Shown here in pieces: positions 34,647-44,200 of a DNA stretch of 64,000 nt. The notes beneath the pieces are model-generated. The model was not told the origin of the DNA. It saw only the letters and a list, made by a program, of their open reading frames with translations, and did no database searches. This DNA comes from Flammeovirga agarivorans (GTDB lineage: Bacteria; Bacteroidota; Bacteroidia; Cytophagales; Flammeovirgaceae): the NCBI RefSeq assembly GCF_012641475.1, contig NZ_JABAIL010000005.1:1-64000 (forward strand), in the 5' to 3' direction. Each line of letters begins with the position of its first letter. Position 1 is the stretch's first letter. A program made the position numbers and the translations under genes.

Positions 34647-35114
34647 CTACATTGTCTTTGCTTCTTCTTTTGGGTTCACCATAGTTTTTATGATTACTGC
34701 ATCTAAACCATCTTCTACGTTAGCATAAAGAGTAATTTTCTTTACTTGTCTACCTTTTTTGTGTGATGAGTTAAATGTTACCGTTAATTCTGACTCTTCG
34801 CCTGGAGCTAAAGGTTTTCTATCCCAATTTGGTGCAGTACATCCACAAGTTGTTTTTACGTTTGTGATCGTTAATGGCACCTCACCAACATTTTTATACT
34901 TGAAGATATGAGTTACTTTGTCACCTTCAGTGATAGTACCGAAATCGTATTCTTTTTCGTTAAACTTGATCTTAGCTAAAGGACCACTTTTCTCATTACT
35001 GTTTGTTACAGAAACACTTGATTGATTGTTTTCTGTTTTCTTCGCTTTCTCTCCACAAGAGATAAAACATACCATTGAGATAAGAAGTACTGATAGTGAT
35101 TTTAAAAGTTTCAT
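34647..35114 (-). CDS. DUF1573 lipoprotein
   Basis: A 155-residue lipoprotein with signal MKLLKSLSVLLISMVCFISC and lipid anchor C20 (lipobox CFISC). A short Ser/Asn-rich tether (about residues 21-45) is followed by one DUF1573 domain: KEYDFGTITEGDKVTHIFKY, NVGEVPLTITNVKTTCGCTAPNW (positions about 75-97), and KGRQVKKITLYANV. It shares the TTCGCTAP-x-W core with the secreted paralogue at 8774-9160 but is lipid-anchored. It lies between ytxH and yajC as in other Bacteroidota. Function is unproven. Confidence 0.9.
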   Translation of the reverse strand: MKLLKSLSVLLISMVCFISCGEKAKKTENNQSSVSVTNSNEKSGPLAKIKFNEKEYDFGTITEGDKVTHIFKYKNVGEVPLTITNVKTTCGCTAPNWDRKPLAPGEESELTVTFNSSHKKGRQVKKITLYANVEDGLDAVIIKTMVNPKEEAKTM

Positions 35115-35315
35115 TATGATATAATTAAATGAATTTGATTAAAATGAAAGTTTAAAATACTGTATGATTTACTAATGGATAATTCTGTTCATAAAGCACC
35201 AGTATTAAAAACAAATTCTGAATACCTGATCCATCATAAACATTGTGTTTAGTGTTTCAATTAGGCACAGTATTCAAAAGTTATGTAAAGCTATTACAAT
35301 TATAACAACTTTGTA

Positions 35316-35350
35316 AACAAAAAAAGGCAAAGAAGTATTCCTTCTTTGCC
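35316..35350 (-). terminator. Terminator of the nusB-ytxH transcript
   Basis: Ten-bp stem GGCAAAGAAG (35326-35335) / CTTCTTTGCC (35341-35350), five-nt loop, T7 on the minus strand, 27 nt past the ytxH-like stop. Confidence 0.88.
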
Positions 35351-35376
35351 AATTATGTACTATTGAAGAAGAAATT

Positions 35377-35700
35377 CTATACTTCCTCCTCGTCATCAAG
35401 TACGGGTGTAGAAATTCTTTCTTTTAAAGCATCTACTTCACCCATTAATTCTTCAGCATGTTTGATGGCATCATCAATCACTTTCTGGCCTTCAGATTTT
35501 GCTGCTGTAACTGCAACTTTTCTTTCTTCAAGAAGGTCCTCAATTAAATCTTCCAATTCCTCACGGTATTTGTCTAATTTATATGATAAACGTTCTCTTG
35601 TGTTACGTCCTTTATCCGGAGCAAATAAAACACCTAATAAAGCACCTGCTGCTGCACCTGCAACAAAACCAAATAATGAACTTCCGCTGTTTTTTGCCAT
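35377..35700 (-). CDS. YtxH-domain protein
   Basis: A 107-residue protein with one glycine- and alanine-rich membrane-associating helix (about residues 7-27, LFGFVAGAAAGALLGVLFAP), the YtxH signature with GVLFAPDKGRNTRERL, and an acidic coiled-coil tail. The family is related to general stress proteins of Firmicutes, but its role is not established. It begins 18 bp after nusB and is co-transcribed with it; a terminator follows. Confidence 0.85.
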   Translation of the reverse strand: MAKNSGSSLFGFVAGAAAGALLGVLFAPDKGRNTRERLSYKLDKYREELEDLIEDLLEERKVAVTAAKSEGQKVIDDAIKHAEELMGEVDALKERISTPVLDDEEEV

Positions 35701-35718
35701 GTATAGTAATGTGTTAAA

Positions 35719-36906
35719 TTATTTGTTATCTAGTAAACCTTTTCCAGACTTCTTGATCTTTCCTTCAGCCTGAAGGTCTTCTGAAATTGAATCTAACATA
35801 CCATTGATAAACTGCCAACTTTTTGGAGTACTATATTGCTTCGAAATCTCAATAAATTCGTTAATTGTAACTTTTACTGGGATATTTCTAAAGTTCAACA
35901 TTTCTGCTAATGCCATATTAATTAAGATAGCATCGACTTTTGCAATACGATCAACAGCCCATTTTTTAGACTTTTTCGCAATAATTTCTTTAAAAGACTC
36001 TTCTTGGTTTAAAGTATAGTCATAAAGATCTTCGAAAAACTCTTTGTCCTCATCCCAATTTTTTGAGATAGAAAGTATTTCAGTACCCTCATCTTGTGAA
36101 ATATTTTTCACCGTCTTCAGTACCATACTTCTAAGAATTTTCTTGTTCTCTGACCAATTAAGATCTTCTCCTTCAAATTGAGATTCGATAATCTCATTTT
36201 TAAAAATGAAGTCTCTTACTATTAAACGTAAGATTTCTTTTTGCGTTTCAAAGTTGTCGCCTTCTTTTGCAAATTCTTCAATTTTTTCTTGAAGTTCTCC
36301 GTCGCGCTTTAAGATTCTAAGCCATTCTAAGACTCTTTCGTCGTCTTCAGCTCTTCTTAATTTATTTTCGGCAAGTAATTCGTTTAATGTTTCGTCTTCT
36401 CTAAGAATTGTGAAGACAGGATTGTGATAGAACCATTCTGTGAACTTTTGGTCAAGTTCAATGTATCTTGCTCCTTTATCGAGTTTTCTCTCCAATTCTT
36501 TGTGAGATAACTCTGAAATATCGATTAAATAAGAGAGGATTTTTAGGTATTTTGTAAATAGTTGTTCTGTTTCAACAACCATATTTTTGCGGGTATCTTG
36601 TTTCCCATCTGCCATTAATTGCTCGAAATAATTCTTAGCATTAGATGCAATCTTAAGAAGTTTTACATCCAACCCTTGAGTTGAAGGTTCTTCCTGATCT
36701 TCATCCATTACTGAATTAATGTATTCAATTACTTTGGCTTGCTCTTCATCTATTCTAGCTTTTTCTTCCTGACCAAACTCAAGTAACTCATCACGAAATT
36801 CTGCTTTGATTTTGTCTAAAGTTAACTCCTTGTTTGATGCTTTATTTTGTTTGAAAGCATAGATGTTTTGCATTACTTTAATGCGTAATAACCTTCTGTT
36901 GAGCAT
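35719..36906 (-). CDS. nusB: Transcription antitermination factor NusB, N-terminally extended
   Basis: NusB with NusE binds boxA RNA and prevents premature termination in rRNA operons. The protein is 395 residues against about 140 for E. coli NusB; long versions are normal in Bacteroidota. The start MLNRRLLRIKVMQNIYAF matches the NusB first helix, and the C-terminal core (about 250-385) has AKKSKKWAVDRIAKVDAILINMALAEML and KVTINEFIEISKQYSTPKSWQFINGMLD, cited from about 320-375. The middle, charged and helical, is an insertion. A TAAATTTG box (complement of 36963-36970) may be its -7 element. Confidence 0.92.
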   Translation of the reverse strand: MLNRRLLRIKVMQNIYAFKQNKASNKELTLDKIKAEFRDELLEFGQEEKARIDEEQAKVIEYINSVMDEDQEEPSTQGLDVKLLKIASNAKNYFEQLMADGKQDTRKNMVVETEQLFTKYLKILSYLIDISELSHKELERKLDKGARYIELDQKFTEWFYHNPVFTILREDETLNELLAENKLRRAEDDERVLEWLRILKRDGELQEKIEEFAKEGDNFETQKEILRLIVRDFIFKNEIIESQFEGEDLNWSENKKILRSMVLKTVKNISQDEGTEILSISKNWDEDKEFFEDLYDYTLNQEESFKEIIAKKSKKWAVDRIAKVDAILINMALAEMLNFRNIPVKVTINEFIEISKQYSTPKSWQFINGMLDSISEDLQAEGKIKKSGKGLLDNK

Positions 36907-37058
36907 GGATCTTCTATTTACCTAAATTTCTAAAGAACTATTACATCTAAGAGACGATGAAACAAATTTAATAGTTTCATGCCGATTAACTTTATTAAGA
37001 TACACCTAATTTTCTGATATACAGATTTATTAGGATAAAATATCTTAGATAAGATGAA

Positions 37059-37091
37059 TAAAAAAGGCTAGTCTAAAATGTTAGACTAGCC
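37059..37091 (-). terminator. Terminator of the initiator tRNA gene
   Basis: Perfect 11-bp stem GGCTAGTCTAA (37066-37076) / TTAGACTAGCC (37081-37091), four-nt loop, T6 on the minus strand, starting 4 nt after the tRNA CCA end. Confidence 0.9.
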
Positions 37092-37094
37092 ATT

Positions 37095-37170
<76 letters not shown>

Positions 37171-37191
37171 CTGTTTTTCTTAAATGCTGTG

Positions 37192-37222
37192 CAAAAGTAG
37201 AGGTTTAATTCTTAGTAACCAA
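37192..37222 (-). promoter_or_regulatory. Promoter of the initiator tRNA gene
   Basis: On the minus strand TTG (37220-37222), 20 nt, then TACTTTTG (37192-37199), ending 21 nt before the tRNA 5' end. It fits the Bacteroidota consensus, and its TAC(C/T)TTTGCAC core resembles the tandem promoters at the window start. Confidence 0.75.
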
Positions 37223-37260
37223 ATTAAATCTCAATTAAAGACGTTAATAACCATAAATCA

Positions 37261-37962
37261 TCAGAAAACAACACTCATAGAAAGTATGCTAACATCATTA
37301 ACACCTCCTTCTTTTAGCAAGTAAGTCACTGATTTTATGGTAGATCCTGTTGTAATCACATCATCAATAATTAAAATGTGTTTTTTTTGAATATTTTTTC
37401 TTTTTGATGCATTAATCTCAAAAACTCCCTCTAAACTCTTTAATCTTTCAATTTTCGACTTTTTTGTTTGAGAGGTAGAATGCTTCTTTCTTATTAATAC
37501 CTCAGGATCATATTGTACATCCCATCTTTTAGAAAGACGTTCACAAAACTTATCCAATTGATTATATCCTCTTTGTTTCTGTTTTTTTGGATGTAAAGGA
37601 ATGGATGTAATTAAGTCTATTGATTTGGAGTAAATGGAATCACAAGGAAATACAAAGTGATCCACCATCCATGCTCCTATTTTAGGAAGGTCTTTATATT
37701 TTAAGTGATGAATAAGAGATTGAACAATATTATCGCTCGTATAAAAGAATAAAGAAGTTGCCATATTAACTTCTTGATCTAACCGGTCTCTAATATTATT
37801 TTGCTGAGGAGATATCCAAGAACCGTTATTTAATGGAAGTTCTGCATAGCATGAAAAATATAAATATTCTTCTCCTGATCTCAATAACTCTTCACAATGA
37901 AGACAAGTTGGAGGAAAAATAGTATAACAAATTGAATTAAAAACTTTTGAGAGAGTAAGCAT
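37261..37962 (-). CDS. ComF-family phosphoribosyltransferase-like protein
   Basis: A 233-residue protein. The N-terminus has a CLHC pair (C20, C23) and a further SCYAELP, the remains of the four-cysteine zinc site of ComF; the partner cysteine before YAELP is kept and one is missing. The C-terminal PRTase domain has LIIDDVITTGSTI, the PRPP-binding loop. ComF proteins act in DNA uptake in competent Gram-positive bacteria; in Bacteroidota the role is unclear. It is divergent from the next gene, 14 bp apart. Confidence 0.85.
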   Translation of the reverse strand: MLTLSKVFNSICYTIFPPTCLHCEELLRSGEEYLYFSCYAELPLNNGSWISPQQNNIRDRLDQEVNMATSLFFYTSDNIVQSLIHHLKYKDLPKIGAWMVDHFVFPCDSIYSKSIDLITSIPLHPKKQKQRGYNQLDKFCERLSKRWDVQYDPEVLIRKKHSTSQTKKSKIERLKSLEGVFEINASKRKNIQKKHILIIDDVITTGSTIKSVTYLLKEGGVNDVSILSMSVVF

Positions 37963-37976
37963 TAGTTTGTTATCGT

Positions 37977-38396
37977 ATGAATCGTGTTTATTTTAGCATG
38001 AATATACACATTTCAATCAAATTACGATTTACATTGGAAAACGAAGAATTGGAACAACTAAGAACCGAATGGGCAAAACTGCAAGGTGTGCTCACTTCTG
38101 TTTTAGGTAAAACTCCTGGAGATTTAAATAGTATTTTATTTCTTATCGGTGTTCAAGAATTAGGTAAAGGCCCGATCCCTTTTTCTAAAGAAGAAAAACA
38201 GGATCTTATACATATAGCCACTTGTAAAGTACTAAGCTTTTCTGGGTACTACTCATTAGAAGGTGAAGACAAAGACGGTTGGCCACATTGGAAATTAGAA
38301 AAGAAGATACCTTCTATGGAATTGCTAGCACAAGAACAACTTATGAAATGGCATATTCTAGAATATTTTAAACAAGAAACTGATTTATTAGATTAA
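37977..38396 (+). CDS. Conserved hypothetical protein upstream of exonuclease III
   Basis: A 139-residue cytosolic protein that I do not recognise as a named family. It has a helical N-terminus (ENEELEQLRTEWAKLQG), a hydrophobic patch with LNSILFLIGVQELGKGPIPF and a terminal acidic helix. A second Met at 37998 (MNIHISIKLRF) may be the true start; the first ATG is only 14 bp from the divergent comF start. The stop and the next ATG are one base apart, so it is co-translated with the exonuclease III gene. Confidence 0.7.
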   Translation: MNRVYFSMNIHISIKLRFTLENEELEQLRTEWAKLQGVLTSVLGKTPGDLNSILFLIGVQELGKGPIPFSKEEKQDLIHIATCKVLSFSGYYSLEGEDKDGWPHWKLEKKIPSMELLAQEQLMKWHILEYFKQETDLLD

Positions 38397-38397
38397 T

Positions 38398-39165
38398 ATG
38401 AAAATTATTTCGTACAACGTTAATGGGATTAGAGCTGCATTAAAAAAAGGATTAGACGAGTGGCTCAAAGAATGTAACCCAGACATTGTTTGTATTCAAG
38501 AAACAAAAGCACTTGAAGATCAAGTCGACACGGAGATTTTCAAGGAATTAGGCTACAAATATATCTATTGGCATGCCGCTGAAAAAAAAGGCTATAGTGG
38601 GGTAACAATTTTATCTAAAATTGAGGCGATTTCTACTAAAATAGGCATGGGAATTGATACATACGATATAGAAGGTCGAACAATACTGTGTGAGTTCGAA
38701 AATTTTACGTTAATCAATACTTATTTCCCTTCAGGAACATCTGGAGAAGAAAGACAAAGTTTTAAATATGCTTTTCTAGACGATTATTACAATTACGTAT
38801 CCGAACTGAAAAAAACTTACAACAACTTGGTCATTTGTGGAGACTTTAATATTTGCCACAAGGCGATAGATATTCATAACCCTGACCGTAACAAAAATAC
38901 TTCAGGTTTTCAACCTGCAGAAAGAGCATGGGTCACCAAGTTCATAGATGAAGGAGGTTTCGTTGATGCTTTCAGAAAATTTGATGAAAGTCCTCATAAA
39001 TATAGTTGGTGGACTTACAGAGCAGGAGCTAGAAAAAAGAATTTAGGATGGCGTATTGATTACTTTATGGTTCAGAAAGAATTCAGTGATGCTTTAGTAT
39101 CATCTCAGCTACATAATGAGGCTGTTCACTCTGATCACTGTCCCGTAGAAATTGTACTTCGTTAA
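38398..39165 (+). CDS. xth: Exodeoxyribonuclease III / AP endonuclease
   Basis: A 255-residue AP endonuclease that cleaves 5' to abasic sites in base excision repair. Motifs in order are ISYNVNGIRAAL, CIQETKALEDQ (metal-binding Glu), IYWHAAEKKGYSGVTILSK, GRTILCEF, LINTYFPSG, VICGDFNICH (Asp/Asn active site), GFQPAERAW, YSWWTYRAGARKKNLGWRIDYF and the terminal NEAVHSDHCPVEI (catalytic His and Asp). It starts one base after the upstream hypothetical gene. The xthA-like (ExoIII) class is supported by GWRIDY. Confidence 0.95.
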   Translation: MKIISYNVNGIRAALKKGLDEWLKECNPDIVCIQETKALEDQVDTEIFKELGYKYIYWHAAEKKGYSGVTILSKIEAISTKIGMGIDTYDIEGRTILCEFENFTLINTYFPSGTSGEERQSFKYAFLDDYYNYVSELKKTYNNLVICGDFNICHKAIDIHNPDRNKNTSGFQPAERAWVTKFIDEGGFVDAFRKFDESPHKYSWWTYRAGARKKNLGWRIDYFMVQKEFSDALVSSQLHNEAVHSDHCPVEIVLR

Positions 39166-39305
39166 AAAAATGGTGTAATCTGTGTAAAAAAATCATTTTT
39201 TTAGATATTTTTAGACTCACACTAGGTTGTGCAAACTTTTGTTTTTAAAAAATTAGCCAGATAAAGGATTATTTTAGGCGAAATACATAAGAAAATTCAT
39301 TGCAA

Positions 39306-41069
39306 ATGAGAAAGCTGATCGCTGTTATACTCTCTTTTACATTCCTATCACTATTTGTAGGATGTGGATCAGGCAACCAAGAAAAGGGGGATGCTGAAAC
39401 CGTATTGACTCCAGCTAAAGGCGGTAAATTTTATGGAGGAGTTTTTAAGGTTAATGAAGCCGAGTATATCAAAAACTTATTTCCTCTTAGTATCATTGAT
39501 ATTTACTCTTATAGAATAGCCTCTCAGATTTATGAGGGATTATTTAAGTTTGATCAGAAGACTTTACAAATTACCCCAAGTCTTGTTGATAGTTATGCTA
39601 AATCTGATGACCAGTTGGTATACACTTTCAAATTAAAAGACAATGTCTTCTTTCATGACGACAAATGTTTTGAGAGTGGAAAAGGAAGAAAGCTATCAGC
39701 TAAAGATATTCTATACAGCTTTAATTTAATCTGTACTTACAATAAAAATAATCAGTATGCTCATTTGTTTACTGATATTGTAGTTGGTGCTAAAGATTAT
39801 TATAACGCTTCAAAGGCTGATTTAACTTTCACTAAATCTCCAGAAGGTCAATCTGGCGTTTCTGGTTTTAAAGTGATTGATGAATTGACATTTGAAGTAA
39901 CGTTAGAAAAGCCCAACTCAATGTTCTTATATAACTTGGCTAGACCAGGTGCATTTATCTTCCCTAAAGAAGCTTACGAAGCATATGGTGAAGATATGAG
40001 AACAAAATGTGTGGGTACTGGTCCTTACCAAATAGCTAGTGTCGATGAAGATATTTCTATTATCTTATCTAAAAACGATAACTACCACGGTAAAGATGAG
40101 CATGGTAACCAACTTCCTTTCCTTAAAGCCATCGTTGTTTCATTTGTTAAAGACAAGAAAATCGAATTCTTGAAATTTAAGAAAGGCGAACTTGATATGA
40201 TGTATAGAGTTCCTACAGAAGACATCATTGATATTCTTGCGGAATCTGATGAAACAAATGAAAACTTCAAGTATCATTTACAACGTACTCCTGAAATGTC
40301 TACACAGTTCTTAGCAATGAACAACGCAGGCAAAATCTTTAATGATATCAATATTAGAAAAGCATTCAACTTTGCTATTGATCGTCAAAGAATTCTTGAG
40401 TATATCTTAAATGGTGAAGGATATATGGAAGGTCACTTTGGTATTACACCTCCTGTATTTGACAACTATGATATCGAAGATATCCAAGGATATAAGTATA
40501 ATTTGGATTCAGCGAAATACTACTTAGCAAAAGCTGGGTATGCTGATGGTAAAGGTTTTCCAAAAGTTACTCTTGACTTAAATACTGAAGGAGAACAATA
40601 CAGCAATGTTGCTCTTGAAGTAAAAAAGCAATTAAAAGATAAATTGAATATTGAAATCGAATTGAAGATTTCTCCTTTTGCTCAGATTGCTGAAAAGAGT
40701 ATCATGGGTCGTTACGATTTCTTACGTTTAGCATGGATTGCTGATTACCCAAGTCCTGAGAATTACTTATGGGCTTATTACAGTAAAACACTTCCTAAGA
40801 ACTTAGAAGATAAATCGTGGCCTAACTTAATACGCTACAGTAATCCTAAGTTTGATGTAGAGTATGAGAAAGCGTTAGGAGCTTCAGATCAAAAAACTGC
40901 AATGGTTAACTTTAAGAAGGCTGAGCAAATTTTAATGCAAGATGCTCCTTTTGTAGTATTGTGGTATGACGAAGGATATCGTCTAATTCAGAGAAATATT
41001 AAAGATTTCCCTAACAATCCGATGCAATATCGTGATTTCAGTACTGTTTATTTTGAGAAAAGTAATTAA
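39306..41069 (+). CDS. ABC transporter substrate-binding lipoprotein (family 5, peptide/nickel type)
   Basis: A 587-residue lipoprotein. The start is the ATG at 39306 (an in-frame TTG lies 6 bp upstream), giving signal MRKLIAVILSFTFLSLFVGC with lipobox LFVGC (C20). The mature part is an SBP family 5 protein (DppA/OppA): QIYEGLFKFDQKTLQITPSL near the N-terminus, ARPGAFIFPKEAY and GTGPYQIASVDED, DINIRKAFNFAIDRQRILEYI in the middle, and LRLAWIADYPSPENYLW near the end. It captures peptides or similar ligands in the periplasm for an ABC importer. No permease or ATPase gene is adjacent. It is monocistronic with a terminator. Confidence 0.9.
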   Translation: MRKLIAVILSFTFLSLFVGCGSGNQEKGDAETVLTPAKGGKFYGGVFKVNEAEYIKNLFPLSIIDIYSYRIASQIYEGLFKFDQKTLQITPSLVDSYAKSDDQLVYTFKLKDNVFFHDDKCFESGKGRKLSAKDILYSFNLICTYNKNNQYAHLFTDIVVGAKDYYNASKADLTFTKSPEGQSGVSGFKVIDELTFEVTLEKPNSMFLYNLARPGAFIFPKEAYEAYGEDMRTKCVGTGPYQIASVDEDISIILSKNDNYHGKDEHGNQLPFLKAIVVSFVKDKKIEFLKFKKGELDMMYRVPTEDIIDILAESDETNENFKYHLQRTPEMSTQFLAMNNAGKIFNDINIRKAFNFAIDRQRILEYILNGEGYMEGHFGITPPVFDNYDIEDIQGYKYNLDSAKYYLAKAGYADGKGFPKVTLDLNTEGEQYSNVALEVKKQLKDKLNIEIELKISPFAQIAEKSIMGRYDFLRLAWIADYPSPENYLWAYYSKTLPKNLEDKSWPNLIRYSNPKFDVEYEKALGASDQKTAMVNFKKAEQILMQDAPFVVLWYDEGYRLIQRNIKDFPNNPMQYRDFSTVYFEKSN

Positions 41070-41096
41070 TATTAATTATATTACTATATAAATTAT

Positions 41097-41132
41097 AAGA
41101 CTGATTCTAATTTTAGAATCAGTCTTATTTTT
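41097..41132 (+). terminator. Terminator of the peptide-binding lipoprotein gene
   Basis: Perfect 14-bp inverted repeat AAGACTGATTCTAA (41097-41110) / TTAGAATCAGTCTT (41113-41126), followed by ATTTTT. Confidence 0.85.
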
Positions 41133-41202
41133 ACAGCGTAGAATTTGGCATTAGCCTCTATGCATTACCCATTAATTATCAACTCTATCACTATAGTTCT
41201 AT

Positions 41203-44200
41203 ATGTTTGAAAGCAAAATAAAAGCCTATAAACAGAAGCTGTATAAGAATGCTGCATTAAAAGGTATCATCCTTTCTCTTGCTGCAATTCTAGGTCTTTT
41301 TTTGCTGATCAATATATTAGAATACATCAATAATTTTGGTACAACTGCTAGAGCATTATTGTTCTTTACATACTTATGTACATTCTGTTACACCTTATTT
41401 ATTTGGGTAATACAACCTATTCTAAAACTTAAAGGAATAACAAAACAGATTACTGATGAACAAGCAGCGAAAGAAATAGGTCAGTATTTTCCAGAGGTTT
41501 CTGATAAGCTTGTCAATTCAATTCAGTTACAAGCTGAAGGAAAAGATAATAGCTTAATCAATGCGACATTAAGTCAAAGAGATGAGCAATTCTCCCCTAT
41601 TAATTTCTCTAGTGCTATTTCCTATAAAACTAACTTAAGATATTGGTATACCTACCTACTTCCTATTGTTATAGTTTTTCTAGGAATTCTTTTATTTAGA
41701 CCTCAAGTAATCACTGATACAACTCCAAAAATTGTTCAGTTTGATAAAGAGTTTTTACCCGTAGCACCTTTCCAATTTTATATTTTAAACTCTAATTTAA
41801 ATACCTTTCAAGGAGATGATTTTGAATTGAAAGTACAACTTAAAGGTGATGCTATTCCATCTGATGTATACATTGAAACCAATAAAGGTTCACTAATTAA
41901 ATTACAGCCTACAACACCTGGATATTCTTTTACACATACTTTCAAGAAGATTCAGCATGCTGTTACCTTTAGATTTAAGGCTGCAGGGTATTACTCACAA
42001 GAGTTTGATATCAATACTTTAATTCGTCCCTCTTTATCTAAGTTTAGTGTTCAAGTAGAGTATCCTTCATATACTAATAAAACCAACGAGACATTATCTA
42101 ATACTGGTAACCTTCTATTACCTGAAGGTTCCAAAATAACTTGGTTGTTTGATACAAAGACAGCCGATTCCATCAAATTATTTTTTAAAGATGTTCCATT
42201 AACGGTGTATGCAACATCAGTAAATGACAACGTCTTTAAGTATGCTCAAAAAGCAAGTATCTCTACTCCCTATAGTATCGCATTAAAAAATGAATTTGGA
42301 AGCAATAAAGACAGTATCTCCTATTTCTTAAATGTTATAGAAGATAAGTTTCCGAGTATTAGTATGCGCCAGTATCAAGATACTGTAATGTTCGATTACT
42401 TGGTCTTTGGAGGAAACATCAGTGACGATTACGGAATCACTAGACTACGTACGAGATATAGAATCAAAAGAAAAGAAGAGAACAATCCATCTAAGACTTT
42501 CAGTAAAATTGATATTCCTTTTAATAGAAAAGCAATCGATCAAAGTTTCTATTACAAATTAGAAACTGAACAATTTGGACTTCAAGAAGGAGACAAGTTG
42601 GAATACTATGTCGAAGTTTATGATAATGATGGAGTAAATGGTAATAAGAGAAGTAAGACACCTATGTACTCTTTCTCGTTACCGACAGCCAAAGAGATTG
42701 CAAAAGAGATTAACGAATCACAAAAGGAAACAGAAGATAAGCTAGAAGAGACTTTGGCAAAAGCGGATCAACTGGATAGAGACCTAAAGAAGTTAGAAGA
42801 AAAACTAAAAGGTAAACGTCAATTATCTTGGCAAGATAAAAAAGACATCCAAAAGTTGATTGAAGAACGAAAAGAATTGGAAGCACAAATCAAAAGTCTC
42901 CAACAGCAGAGTCAACAATTACAAGACAAACAAAGTAAGTTCTCGAAGCAAGATCAGCAAGCTTCTCAGAAGGCGGAACAATTACAGAAGATCATTAATG
43001 ATATCAATGATGAAGAAACTCAAAAATTATATGAGGAACTTCAAAAGTTGATGGAACAAAATTACATCAACCAATCTCTTCAAGAAAACCTGAAGAATAT
43101 TGAGAACAAACAGAAGAACTTAAAGAATGAATTAGAACGTTCAATTAAGTTATTTAAGAAGTTACAGATAGAGCAAAAAGCAAAAGAAGTTTCTTCTAAA
43201 CTTGAAGATTTAGCAAAAGAGCAACAAGAAATTGCCAATGAAACAAAATCATTAGAAGAAAAAGAAGCTAATTCAGAAGAGCAATCTGAAGAACAAAAGA
43301 AGGAAAATACAAAACAGCAAGAAGATATAGCTAAAAAGCAGGACGAACTTAATAAGAAGTTTGAACAGATTAAACAAGAGATGGATGATTTGCGTAAAAT
43401 GGATAAGAAGGAACAAACCAATCAGGACTTCGAACAATTTACGCCAAATGAAAGGCAAATAGAGAAAGAACAACAAAATGCCTCTCAACAACTAAAAGAA
43501 AATAATAAAAAGCAGGCTCATCAATCGCAGAAAAAAGCTGCTAATAAAATGCAGCAGATGGCACAAAAAATGCAACAAAGTATGCAGTCTGCACAAATGG
43601 AACAAATCAGTGAAGACCATGAAGCTTTACGACAAATAATGGAGAATCTCCTAAAACTTTCATTTGATCAAGAAAATCTAATGGAATCATTTAAGGAGGT
43701 TAGAAGAATAGATCCTAAATTTGTAGAGCTTTCACAAACTCAATTGAAATTAAGAGATGATGCTAAATATATTGAAGACAGTTTAGTTGCATTATCGAAA
43801 AGAGTTTTCCAAATTGAGTCTTTTGTTACGCGTGAGGTTACTGAAATGAATAAATACATGGACGAAAGCCTTGATGCTATCAAAAGAAGAGTTCCAGAAG
43901 TTGCTGCCAGTAAACAGCAATTTTCTATGACCTCAATAAATAACTTGGCTTTGTTATTGAGCGATATTTTAGATAATATGCAACAGCAAATGAGTCAGAG
44001 TATGGCAGGGCAACAGATGAACCAAAAACAACAGTCGTCCTCTCCTAGCATGAGTCAGATGCAACAGCAATTAAATCAACAGATGGAAAACTTAAAGAAA
44101 AGTGGAAAGTCTGGTAAAGAATTATCTAAAGAACTTGCGAAACTTGCTGCCCAACAAGAAATGATACGAAATGCTTTAAAACAAAGTATGGGCAAAGGGC

